NCBI GenBank assembly: GCA_016210115.1
Contig: JACQUW010000031.1
Span: forward strand, 1 to 38,065
Length of the DNA stretch: 38,065 nt
Source: Deltaproteobacteria bacterium
Lineage (GTDB): Bacteria > Desulfobacterota > Binatia > UBA9968
Direction of reading: 5' to 3'
Positions 30,961-38,065 of this stretch are shown here, in pieces; positions within the stretch are counted from its first letter, which is position 1, and each line of letters begins with the position of its first letter. A program made the position numbers and the translations under genes. The notes beneath the pieces are model-generated. The model saw only the letters and a list, made by a program, of their open reading frames with translations. It was not told the DNA's origin and ran no database searches.

Positions 30961-32133
30961 ATGCCCGTAGCGACCATTGAAGAAGCGATTGAAGAAATCC
31001 GTCAGGGCCAGATGGTGATCCTGATGGACGACAAGAACCGCGAGAATGAAGGCGACCTCTGCATGGCGGGGGAAAAGGTAACTCCGGACGCGATCAACTT
31101 TATGGCGCGCTTTGGTCGAGGCCTCATCTGCCTGCCTTTGACTGAAGAGAAGGTCAAGCAGTTGGGATTGTCAATGATGGTTGCAGAGAACACCTCTCCG
31201 TTCGGGACTGCCTTTACGGTGTCCATTGACGCGGCAGACAAGATCACCACAGGCATTTCTGCCGCTGACCGCGCGCGAACGATTCTTACCGCCATCGCTG
31301 ATAATGCGAAGCCTGAGGATCTGGTTACGCCTGGACATATTTTTCCCCTGCGGGCCAGAAGAGGAGGCGTCTTGGTCCGGGCCGGTCAGACGGAGGGTTC
31401 CGTGGACCTGGCGCGGCTGGCGGGCCTCAAGCCTGCTGGAGTTATCTGCGAAGTCATGAAGGACGACGGCACAATGGCGCGTCTTCCAGATCTGGAACAA
31501 TTCGCCGCCGAACAAGATCTCAAGCTCGTTACGATTGCGGATCTAATTGAGTACCGTCTTCGTTATGATTCCTTGGTTTACAGGGTCGCTTCGGCGCGTC
31601 TGCCCACTCGATACGGGGGGGAGTTCCAGGCCATAGTCTATAACAGTCATGTGGATACGAGCGAGCACCTCGCGCTTATCAAAGGCGACATTTCGCCCGA
31701 GGACGAAACTCTGGTCAGAGTCCACTCGAAATATGTTCCTGGAGATGTCTTTGGGTTTGAATTCCTGAATACCGGTGCTGTCATTCAGCGTTCGATGGAG
31801 ATAATCGCTCAAGAGGGAAAGGGCGTTATCCTCTATCTTCAAAGCGAGGGGAAAGGGCTGCGTCCAACCAGAATGACTTATCCACGGGTTCAGGGAAAGC
31901 CCATGCGAGATATGGATCGCTCATTCATTTATCAGGCGGATTTTAGGGAATATGGGATCGGCGCACAGATTCTTCGAGATTTGGGCGTGCGGAAAATGCG
32001 TCTCATCACCAATAACCAGAAAAATCTCGTAGGGCTTTCGGGCTATGGGTTGAAGGTCACGTCTCTAGTCCCATTGGACCTTCCCTTTGCAGAAAGCCGA
32101 GCCAGCCAAGAAACGCTGAGTCGGCTCAAGTGA
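30961..32133 (+). CDS. RibBA-like protein: DHBP synthase with a degenerate GTP cyclohydrolase II domain
   Basis: A 390-residue protein. Residues 1-200 resemble DHBP synthase (RibB): DDKNRENEGDLCMA, TPGHIFPLRARRGGVLVR, L-A-G-L-K-P-A-G-V-I-C-E-V. The usual GHTE metal-ligand His is Q143 (RAGQTEGSVDL). Residues 205-390 align with GTP cyclohydrolase II, but the zinc Cys of H-S-E-C and S-L-R-C-D-C are lost (VHSKY 254-258; FGFEFLNTG 264-272), while Y-G-I-G-A-Q-I-L and L-I-T-N-N-Q-K remain. Such RibBX-type proteins are known to lack cyclohydrolase activity. It could still make 3,4-dihydroxybutanone phosphate for riboflavin or have a regulatory role. No FMN riboswitch and no ribosome site are apparent. 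Confidence 0.85.
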   Translation: MPVATIEEAIEEIRQGQMVILMDDKNRENEGDLCMAGEKVTPDAINFMARFGRGLICLPLTEEKVKQLGLSMMVAENTSPFGTAFTVSIDAADKITTGISAADRARTILTAIADNAKPEDLVTPGHIFPLRARRGGVLVRAGQTEGSVDLARLAGLKPAGVICEVMKDDGTMARLPDLEQFAAEQDLKLVTIADLIEYRLRYDSLVYRVASARLPTRYGGEFQAIVYNSHVDTSEHLALIKGDISPEDETLVRVHSKYVPGDVFGFEFLNTGAVIQRSMEIIAQEGKGVILYLQSEGKGLRPTRMTYPRVQGKPMRDMDRSFIYQADFREYGIGAQILRDLGVRKMRLITNNQKNLVGLSGYGLKVTSLVPLDLPFAESRASQETLSRLK

Positions 32134-32154
32134 TGAATTGAGGAGGCACGGAGT

Positions 32155-32367
32155 ATGCCCATTTACGAATACCATTGTTTGCGGTGTCAGAGCAACTTCG
32201 AGGAGCTTGTGCTCTCCACCGGAGAGACTATAACCTGTCGCGACTGTTCCAGCCCAGAAGTGGAGCGTTTACTCTCCGTATTTAGCGCGCCCGTGGACCG
32301 GTCCGGCGGCGCTCCAATGAGCGGCGGATGCGGCGGGTGTGGTCCGGGGGGGTGTGGCTGTCATTAG
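32155..32367 (+). CDS. FmdB-like small zinc-ribbon protein
   Basis: A 70-residue protein beginning MPIYEYHCLRCQSNFEEL, with the C-x-x-C and later C-R-D-C pair of FmdB-type zinc ribbons. The C-terminus is a Gly/Cys-rich tail (GGCGGCGPGGCGCH) that could bind further metal. GAGGAGG stands upstream and the gene begins 21 bases after the RibBA-like stop, so they are probably co-transcribed. The family is called regulatory because of its founder; the true function is not known. Confidence 0.82.
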   Translation: MPIYEYHCLRCQSNFEELVLSTGETITCRDCSSPEVERLLSVFSAPVDRSGGAPMSGGCGGCGPGGCGCH

Positions 32368-32380
32368 CCGGCCTGGAGGG

Positions 32381-32887
32381 TCACAAATAGGTTGGCACCA
32401 GGGTTTTGAGTTTTTTCAACGCATCATCAATACTGGAAAAGGTCTTTTCTTCAACCAACTCGCCGCTAACCCAGTAATCGAGCGAAGGAGCCGGAGTAAA
32501 GTTGATATCAATGATTCTCTCTCCAATAGGCTCATCTGTTATTAGAACTCTTACAGAATAGCCTGCGTCGACGATTACGGCCCGAGCCGTTTGGGGTAAT
32601 TTGAACGAATTTTTGATCTTGGCAAGTCCGGCGGCAGAATAGTTTCCGACCCCTAAAGAGACATATCCCCACTGGCCAGGCTCGAGTGGCGCCTGGTGTA
32701 AAACGCGCCGGTTGATATCGACCACATTGCGGGAGGCCTGGTCCTGATTATAGTCTTTCAGAAGCGCCTGAGCCCATTTTTCTATGATCCCTCTGCCAAC
32801 ATAGGGCTCCTTCGGACGTTCCTTAACCGGCCCCCGCTCAATCCACCACTTTGCTTCTTCGAGGGAGGCGTTTTTTTCGTCGGCCAT
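32381..32887 (-). CDS. Conserved protein of unknown function
   Basis: A soluble, acidic protein of 168 residues from MADEKNASLEEAKWW; a Met 19 codons earlier is possible and neither has a clear ribosome site. It has no signal peptide, membrane helix or motif I recognise. A central run (V-L-H-Q-A-P-L-E-P-G-Q-W-G-Y-V-S-L-G-V-G-N-Y) and R-A-V-I-V-D-A-G-Y-S-V-R-V-L-I suggest a beta-rich fold. It converges with the FmdB-like gene. Confidence 0.5.
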   Translation of the reverse strand: MADEKNASLEEAKWWIERGPVKERPKEPYVGRGIIEKWAQALLKDYNQDQASRNVVDINRRVLHQAPLEPGQWGYVSLGVGNYSAAGLAKIKNSFKLPQTARAVIVDAGYSVRVLITDEPIGERIIDINFTPAPSLDYWVSGELVEEKTFSSIDDALKKLKTLVPTYL

Positions 32888-33018
32888 ATTTACGTATTTT
32901 GTACCGTGGCGTTGGCGCTCTGTCAACTTAAGACCTATTGACATCCCTGAGACCTTCTGTTAGGGGTTCTCCATCCGGGCATAGTCCCAATGTAAGGAAC
33001 AGGATAGGAGGGCTAATT

Positions 33019-33864
33019 ATGGCCGACCAGACGGCTGAAGAGGTATTATTAGACGTTCGAGTTGCGGAGGCTTCCAGGCTCTATAAATTTTATCTTAATC
33101 AGGAGAAAAAAATTCTTGGAATTTCCGCCGTGGCTATTTTTCTCACCATCTGGGAACTCACGGGAGGGGTTTTGCAGCTCATCAACCCCATGTTCATGAG
33201 CGCACCTTCGCTTATCTACAAAGCCGCTGTCCAGCTATTCGTCTCGGGGGAGATCTACAACGATCTCTATGTGAGCGGGATCGAGTTTGCCTGGGGATAT
33301 GTGCTTTCGGTTATCTTCGCTGTTCCTTTTGGCATCATGGTGGGTTGGTATAAGAGGATGAGCTACATCTTTGATCCTTTCATCAATGCTATGAACGCTA
33401 CTCCGCGCGTCGCCCTATTGCCGCTGGTCATCATCTGGTTGGGTATCGGGATCCTCTCCAAGGTCGGCATCATCTTCCTCGGGGCGGTTTTCCCGATATT
33501 GATCAATACACGCGACGGAGTAAAGACAACTCCCTATAATCTTCTGACGGCCGCGAGGAGCTTTGGCGCGTCTGAGTGGCAAATCTTTAGGAGCGTGGTA
33601 CTTCCTTCCACCGTGCCGTTTATCCTAACGGGTCTGAGACTTGGAGTTGGGCGAGCCCTGATCGGTGTCATGGTCGGAGAGCTTTATGCCGCTACTGCCG
33701 GGATCGGTTTTATGATCACGGTTGCCGGCGCGACTTTCCAAACTGATAAAGTTTTTGTGGGCGTTCTGATATTTGCCCTCAGCGGGATGATTTCTATGGA
33801 GATGCTCACCAAGCTTGAAAGCCGTTTCGATAAGTGGCGGCCCAAGGTAGGGGCGGCTGCATAG
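33019..33864 (+). CDS. NitT/TauT (SsuC-like) ABC transporter permease
   Basis: A 281-residue inner-membrane permease from MADQTAEEVL with AGGAGGG upstream. Six helices surround the BPD-type coupling motif L-L-T-A-A-R-S-F-G-A-S-E-W-Q-I-F...V-V-L-P-S-T-V-P-F-I, and N-A-T-P-R-V-A-L-L-P-L-V-I-I-W-L-G-I-G is the family's typical block. Members import nitrate, taurine, sulfonates, or riboflavin/thiamine precursors. No binding protein or ATPase is adjacent, so it is an orphan within this window and the substrate is unknown. A strong terminator follows. Confidence 0.87.
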   Translation: MADQTAEEVLLDVRVAEASRLYKFYLNQEKKILGISAVAIFLTIWELTGGVLQLINPMFMSAPSLIYKAAVQLFVSGEIYNDLYVSGIEFAWGYVLSVIFAVPFGIMVGWYKRMSYIFDPFINAMNATPRVALLPLVIIWLGIGILSKVGIIFLGAVFPILINTRDGVKTTPYNLLTAARSFGASEWQIFRSVVLPSTVPFILTGLRLGVGRALIGVMVGELYAATAGIGFMITVAGATFQTDKVFVGVLIFALSGMISMEMLTKLESRFDKWRPKVGAAA

Positions 33865-33893
33865 CTAGTCTTCATTTTTGGTCGTTTGAATCA

Positions 33894-33935
33894 AGAGGTG
33901 GCTTGCCGGGAGGACCCGGGCCACCTCTTTTTTTT
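33894..33935 (+). terminator. Rho-independent terminator after the NitT/TauT permease
   Basis: GAGGTGGC (33895-33902) pairs with GCCACCTC (33920-33927), with further pairing CCGGG/CCCGG inside, followed by eight Ts. This is a textbook terminator on the plus strand, 30 bases past the permease stop. The 140 bases from there to the UPF0182 gene hold its ribosome site and nothing else clear. Confidence 0.88.
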
Positions 33936-34073
33936 CTGTTCAGGGACGGTGTCAAAGGGCATCGCCTCCTCCCGGCGAGATTGTAGGTTGCGTGCTGCCC
34001 TGGCTTGACTTCTATGCCGCGCTGGGGCCTATCCTTGGAGGGCTTGGCCGCGTAGCGTAAGGAGAAGGAAGAT

Positions 34074-36761
34074 ATGAGAGGATTGACCAGAGCGCTTTTC
34101 TTTATTGTCTTAATTCTTATTGTATTTCTGGGTCAGGCAGTCGCTCTTTACACGGACTGGCTGTGGTTTGAGGAAGTGGGCTTCACGCAAATCTTTGCCA
34201 AAACTCTGACGTTTAAGCTCATCTTAGGGCTCGTGTTTGGCGGCCTTTTCTTTGGGCTGATCTTTCTGAACGTCAAGCTGGCGGCTCAGCCTTACAGGGG
34301 CGCTCGTTTCTGGCCGCAAGAAAACGTGATCGAATTGCCCGGTCCCGAGCTCATCGATCCCGTGCTCCGGCGCCTGCTTTTGCCTGTCGCCATTCTCCTC
34401 GGCGTGTTTGCTGCGCCCCAGGCCGCCAGCCACTGGGAATCTGCCATACTGTTCTTAAACGCGGTCCCCTTCGGCATTAAGGATCCACTGTTCGGAAACG
34501 ATATCGGATTTTATATTTTTCAGGTGCCAGCGCTCAGCGCTTTGTATACTTGGCTTAGCGTCACACTCGGGATCGTCACTCTGGCAACTGCCTTTGGATA
34601 CCTTCTCTATCGTGGACTCCAGTATGGCCCGGCGGGACTGTTCTTGTCGGAACGGGCGAAGACGCATCTGTTTTCTATGATTGGTGTTCTTCTCCTCATT
34701 AAAGCGTTCGGATACCAGCTTGACGCCTTCGGCCTCCTTTACTCTTCGAGAGGCGCTGCCTTCGGCGCCAGCTATGCAGATGTATACGCGAACCTGCCGA
34801 TCCTCCGAACATTATCATTGCTTGCCATAGCGGCGGCCGGGCTTTGCTTTATACAGATATTTCGGCCGGGCTTCAGGTATATTGTCTCGGGCGTGGGAGT
34901 CTTGATCGTGGTTCACTTGGGTGGCTTGACTCTTTATCCTTCTCTTGTCCAGCGGTTTCGCGTGGTGCCGAACGAGATCGCGGCAGAGCGACCATTCATC
35001 GAGCGCAATATCGAGTTCACGCGGAGGGCTTACGGCCTGGATAAGGTAGAGAGCCAGGACTTCCCGGCCGAGGAGCAACTTGTCTCTTCGGATTTGAAGC
35101 GTAACGAAGCCACGATCAAAAATATTCGCCTCTGGGAGCATCGGCCGCTTCTGGCTACGTACGCTCAACTCCAGGAAATACGCACCTATTACAAGTTTGT
35201 CGATGTCGACAATGACCGTTACCAGATCAACGGGACGTACCGTCAGGTGATGCTTTCGGCCCGGGAGCTCTCGCATCAGCACCTACCGAGCCGGATTTGG
35301 ATCAACGAACACCTGACTTACACCCATGGCTATGGAGTCGTCTTTGGACCCGTGAATCAGGTGACACCGGAGGGCCTTCCGGAGTTTTTCATCAAGGATA
35401 TTCCCCCAGTAAGTTCTGACGCCATCAAAATAACTCGCCCGGAAATTTATTATGGAGAACTCGCCAATGATTATGTGTTTGTAAAAACCAAATCCCAGGA
35501 GCTTGACTATCCCTCCGGCGACCAGAATATTTATGCGACGTACTCAGGCACCGGGGGAGTTCCCGTAAGCTCTTTTTGGCGGAAACTAGTCTTCTCGCTT
35601 CGTTACGCCACGCTCAGAATCACGCTCTCCAACGATATTGTCAGAGAAAGCCGCATTCTTTATCACCGCCAGATCCAGGATCGGGTCAAAAAAATTGCCC
35701 CTTTCATTGCCTTTGACGGAGACGCGTATCTCGTGATTGCCCAGGGAGGCCGTCTGTTCTGGATCATCGACGGGTACACGACTTCGGACCGCTACCCATA
35801 CTCCGCGCCAACGAGGAGATTGGGCAACTATATTCGAAACTCGGTGAAAGCCGTCGTGGACGCCTACCACGGGACGGTGAACTTTTACCTGAGCGATTCT
35901 CAGGATCCCGTGATCCGGGCCTATGCGGGCGCCTTTCCGGGACTCTTTAAGCCTTTGGACGCGATGCCCGAGGATCTGCGCGCACACATCCGTTATCCCC
36001 AGGATCTGTTTCTGGTCCAGGCCCACATGTATGCGACTTACCACATGAGGGATCCGCAGGTTTTTTATAACAAGGAGGACCTGCTGAGCATCCCGCGTAA
36101 AGTTCTGGATGGCCAAGACCGTGAGATGGAGCCCTACTACACGATCATGCGCCTCCCCGGTGAGAAAAAAGAGGAATTTGTTCTTCTTCTACCTTTTACT
36201 CCTAACAAGAGAGATAATATGCGGGCATGGCTGGCGGCTCGCAGCGATCCTCCGCACTACGGCAAGCTGATCGCGCTGGATTTTCCTAAGGCGAAACTGG
36301 TTTACGGTCCCAAGCAGATCGATGCGCGAATCGAACAGGATGCTTTCATATCCCAACAGCTCAGTCTTTGGGGGCAACGGGGTTCTCAAGTTATTCGCGG
36401 TAGCCTGCTGGCAATCCCGATTGAGACGTCGCTTCTGTATGTCCAGCCGCTTTATCTCGCTGCGGAGAAAGGCTCGCTCCCTGAGCTAAAGCGGGTTATC
36501 ACCGCCTTTGGCAATCACATCGCTATGGAGGAAACGCTGGAACAATCACTCCAGCGATTGTTCGGTGATCGAGCGACCAAGGAGCCAGCTCAAACCGGAG
36601 TGGTCGCGGAGACTCACGCCGGGGAAAAGAATCTGGCAAAACGGGCTTTGGAGCACTATATGCGTTCCCAAGAAATTTTGCGCCAGGGAAATTGGGCCGG
36701 ATTTGGTGAAGAGCTTAAGAAATTGGAGGGAATACTGAAAGAATTGCAAAAAGGTCCGTAA
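34074..36761 (+). CDS. UPF0182 family membrane protein
   Basis: An 895-residue protein with AAGGAGAAGGA upstream of the ATG. The N-terminal third has about seven membrane helices with the family's opening T-D-W-L-W-F-E-E-V-G-F and D-I-G-F-Y-I-F-Q-V-P segments. The rest is a large extracytoplasmic region with WINEHLTYTHGYGVVFGPVN, P-E-I-Y-Y-G-E, E-L-D-Y-P and W-I-I-D-G-Y-T-T-S-D-R-Y-P-Y-S. The C-terminal tail (about 820-895) is helical. Length agrees with the family's usual 900-1000 residues. No function has been established for the family. Confidence 0.92.
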   Translation: MRGLTRALFFIVLILIVFLGQAVALYTDWLWFEEVGFTQIFAKTLTFKLILGLVFGGLFFGLIFLNVKLAAQPYRGARFWPQENVIELPGPELIDPVLRRLLLPVAILLGVFAAPQAASHWESAILFLNAVPFGIKDPLFGNDIGFYIFQVPALSALYTWLSVTLGIVTLATAFGYLLYRGLQYGPAGLFLSERAKTHLFSMIGVLLLIKAFGYQLDAFGLLYSSRGAAFGASYADVYANLPILRTLSLLAIAAAGLCFIQIFRPGFRYIVSGVGVLIVVHLGGLTLYPSLVQRFRVVPNEIAAERPFIERNIEFTRRAYGLDKVESQDFPAEEQLVSSDLKRNEATIKNIRLWEHRPLLATYAQLQEIRTYYKFVDVDNDRYQINGTYRQVMLSARELSHQHLPSRIWINEHLTYTHGYGVVFGPVNQVTPEGLPEFFIKDIPPVSSDAIKITRPEIYYGELANDYVFVKTKSQELDYPSGDQNIYATYSGTGGVPVSSFWRKLVFSLRYATLRITLSNDIVRESRILYHRQIQDRVKKIAPFIAFDGDAYLVIAQGGRLFWIIDGYTTSDRYPYSAPTRRLGNYIRNSVKAVVDAYHGTVNFYLSDSQDPVIRAYAGAFPGLFKPLDAMPEDLRAHIRYPQDLFLVQAHMYATYHMRDPQVFYNKEDLLSIPRKVLDGQDREMEPYYTIMRLPGEKKEEFVLLLPFTPNKRDNMRAWLAARSDPPHYGKLIALDFPKAKLVYGPKQIDARIEQDAFISQQLSLWGQRGSQVIRGSLLAIPIETSLLYVQPLYLAAEKGSLPELKRVITAFGNHIAMEETLEQSLQRLFGDRATKEPAQTGVVAETHAGEKNLAKRALEHYMRSQEILRQGNWAGFGEELKKLEGILKELQKGP

Positions 36762-36843
36762 AAGGATGGCTGACGCCCGTCCCCTGTCTTGGATGTTGGG
36801 CATAAGACTGTTAACCGGCCGGTTGGCTAGAAAGGAAAAATCC

Positions 36844-38065
36844 ATGGTTACTTCACTCACGCCAAAAGCTCATCGTCACTGCACAGCGGCTGTGCTGGTC
36901 TTCATCGGCTTCTTTTTATCCCCTCAAAACTCTATGGCCGCCGAAAAAGAAAAGCCTCGCAGCGGCGGGGAGCTTGTTTTCGCGGTGGGCGGCACTCCTC
37001 CTTCATTTGACGGGCATCGAGAGACGACCTTTGCGATGATTCATCCGATAGCTCCGCACTATAGCCTGCTGCTGCGTTTCGATTCACAGAATTATCCGAA
37101 GATCGTCGGTGATGTCGCCGAGAGCTGGACGGTTTCTAAGGATGGCTTGACGTATACCTTCAGAATTCGTCGGGACGTCAGGTTCCATGACGGCAGTCCG
37201 CTGACCGCCAGAGATGTCAAGGCCACCTACGATAAGATCATATTCCCGCCTCAAGGCGTCGCGAGCGCCCGGCAGGCACTGTATTCAGTCGTCGAAAAAG
37301 TGGACACGCCGGATGTTTATACTGTGATCTTCCGACTGAAGCATCGGTCCGCATCTTTTCTCGCCAACTTAGCTTCGCCGTGGAATTTCATCTACAAGGC
37401 CGAGATCCTTGCCAAAGATCCACGTTGGTATGAGAAAAACATCGTGGGTTCCGGTCCGTTTCTTTACGTTGAATACGTGGCGGGCTCCCATTGGATCGGA
37501 AAGAAAAATCCCCATTATTTTCTCAAGGGCCGCCCGTATCTGGACGGCTACAGAGCCGTCATCATCCGTGACACCGCGCCCCGCGTGGCGGCTATTCGCA
37601 GCGGCCAAGCACTGATTGAATTTCGGGGTTTTAATCCGGCGGCGCGCGATGACATTGTGAGGACCGTCGGGAACCAAGGCGTGGTGCAGGAGAGCCCTTG
37701 GGTCTGTAATCTGCAGGTTGCGATCAATAACAGCAAGAAGCCATTCGACGATGTGCGCGTCCGGCGCGCCTTGAGTCTTGCCATCGACCGTTGGGGAGCG
37801 TCGAAAGCCCTGTCGCAAATTTCTGTGATGAAACATGTCGGCGGCCTCTTTCGCCCGGGGGCGGAGTTTGCAACCTCAGAATCCGAACTCACGAAAATCC
37901 CAGGCTTCGGCAAGAACATCGACGCCGCGCGGAAGGAAGCTCGCCGGCTGCTCAAAGAGGCGGGGATTCAGGATGGGTTTAGCTTTACGCTCAAGAACCG
38001 CAACGTCAAAGAACCTTACGAGGTCACAGGTGTCTATGTCATCGATCAGTGGCGCCAGATCGGTC
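36844..38065 (+). CDS. Family-5 solute-binding protein (peptide/nickel type), cut by the window end
   Basis: The open frame starts at the ATG at 36844 (AAAGGAAAAATCC upstream) and remains open for 407 codons to the window edge; complete members have about 500-600 residues. A signal peptide (to about S-M-A-A) is followed by S-G-G-E-L-V-F-A-V-G-G-T-P-P-S-F-D, V-A-E-S-W-T-V-S-K-D-G-L-T-Y-T-F, R-F-H-D-G-S-P-L-T-A-R-D-V-K and VRRALSLAIDR, all standard SBP_bac_5 blocks. It is a periplasmic receptor for an ABC importer of peptides, nickel or another compound; partners would be beyond the window. Start of translation is 82 bases after the UPF0182 stop. Confidence 0.88.
   Translation, partial: MVTSLTPKAHRHCTAAVLVFIGFFLSPQNSMAAEKEKPRSGGELVFAVGGTPPSFDGHRETTFAMIHPIAPHYSLLLRFDSQNYPKIVGDVAESWTVSKDGLTYTFRIRRDVRFHDGSPLTARDVKATYDKIIFPPQGVASARQALYSVVEKVDTPDVYTVIFRLKHRSASFLANLASPWNFIYKAEILAKDPRWYEKNIVGSGPFLYVEYVAGSHWIGKKNPHYFLKGRPYLDGYRAVIIRDTAPRVAAIRSGQALIEFRGFNPAARDDIVRTVGNQGVVQESPWVCNLQVAINNSKKPFDDVRVRRALSLAIDRWGASKALSQISVMKHVGGLFRPGAEFATSESELTKIPGFGKNIDAARKEARRLLKEAGIQDGFSFTLKNRNVKEPYEVTGVYVIDQWRQIG

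Overview
The window is one contiguous stretch of a Gram-negative chromosome: it encodes outer-membrane receptors, a TonB/ExbB/ExbD system, a porin and periplasmic proteins with signal peptides. Gene content (DtxR-type regulator, sigma-54 promoters, UPF0182, FmdB-like zinc ribbon, RibBA with a degenerate cyclohydrolase half, NitT/TauT-type permease) suits an environmental deltaproteobacterial, Binatota-, Methylomirabilota- or Rokubacteria-like lineage. The sequence alone does not fix the phylum. I see no rRNA, tRNA, CRISPR array or intact insertion sequence.

Region 1 (1-14021) is a metal or tetrapyrrole uptake island, almost all on the minus strand. Transcription runs from a small XRE regulator through a terminator-like leader into a small HxH protein, ExbB, ExbD, TonB, a membrane PH-like protein, HemP and a FecA-like receptor (frameshifted). 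It continues through a second HxH protein, a HemP relic, a second receptor, a PepSY membrane protein, a third receptor, a secreted four-module CbiX-like protein and a third HxH protein fused to a ferritin-like domain. Each receptor gene is preceded by a hairpin flanked by CCAGCCAG repeats. A ferritin-like gene, also frameshifted near its start, diverges from the XRE gene.

Region 2 (14037-22010) is a second iron uptake locus. FbpA, FbpB, an FTR1 permease fused to a cytochrome c domain and a Com-like zinc ribbon form one minus-strand operon. The FbpC-type ATPase is transcribed separately and diverges from a DtxR/MntR-family regulator. Three promoters here share the spaced motif AAACTT-N6-TTCGTATA overlapping the -10 box, which looks like the regulator's operator.

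Region 3 (22240-29111) holds a tandem universal stress protein, a nitrilase-family amidase, a DUF1646-type transporter relic and a nitrogen-control block. The block consists of an ANTAR regulator lacking its phospho-acceptor Asp, GlnK (PII), AmtB and an outer-membrane porin. Both the ANTAR gene and glnK have near-consensus sigma-54 promoters. The ANTAR promoter has a 39-bp palindrome upstream that resembles paired NtrC sites, and the glnK leader holds a terminator-like hairpin.

Region 4 (29244-38065) contains a PMT/ArnT-like glycosyltransferase, a RibBA-like protein lacking cyclohydrolase zinc ligands, an FmdB-like zinc ribbon, an unknown protein, a NitT/TauT-type permease with a strong terminator, a UPF0182 protein and the first 407 codons of a family-5 solute-binding protein cut by the window edge.
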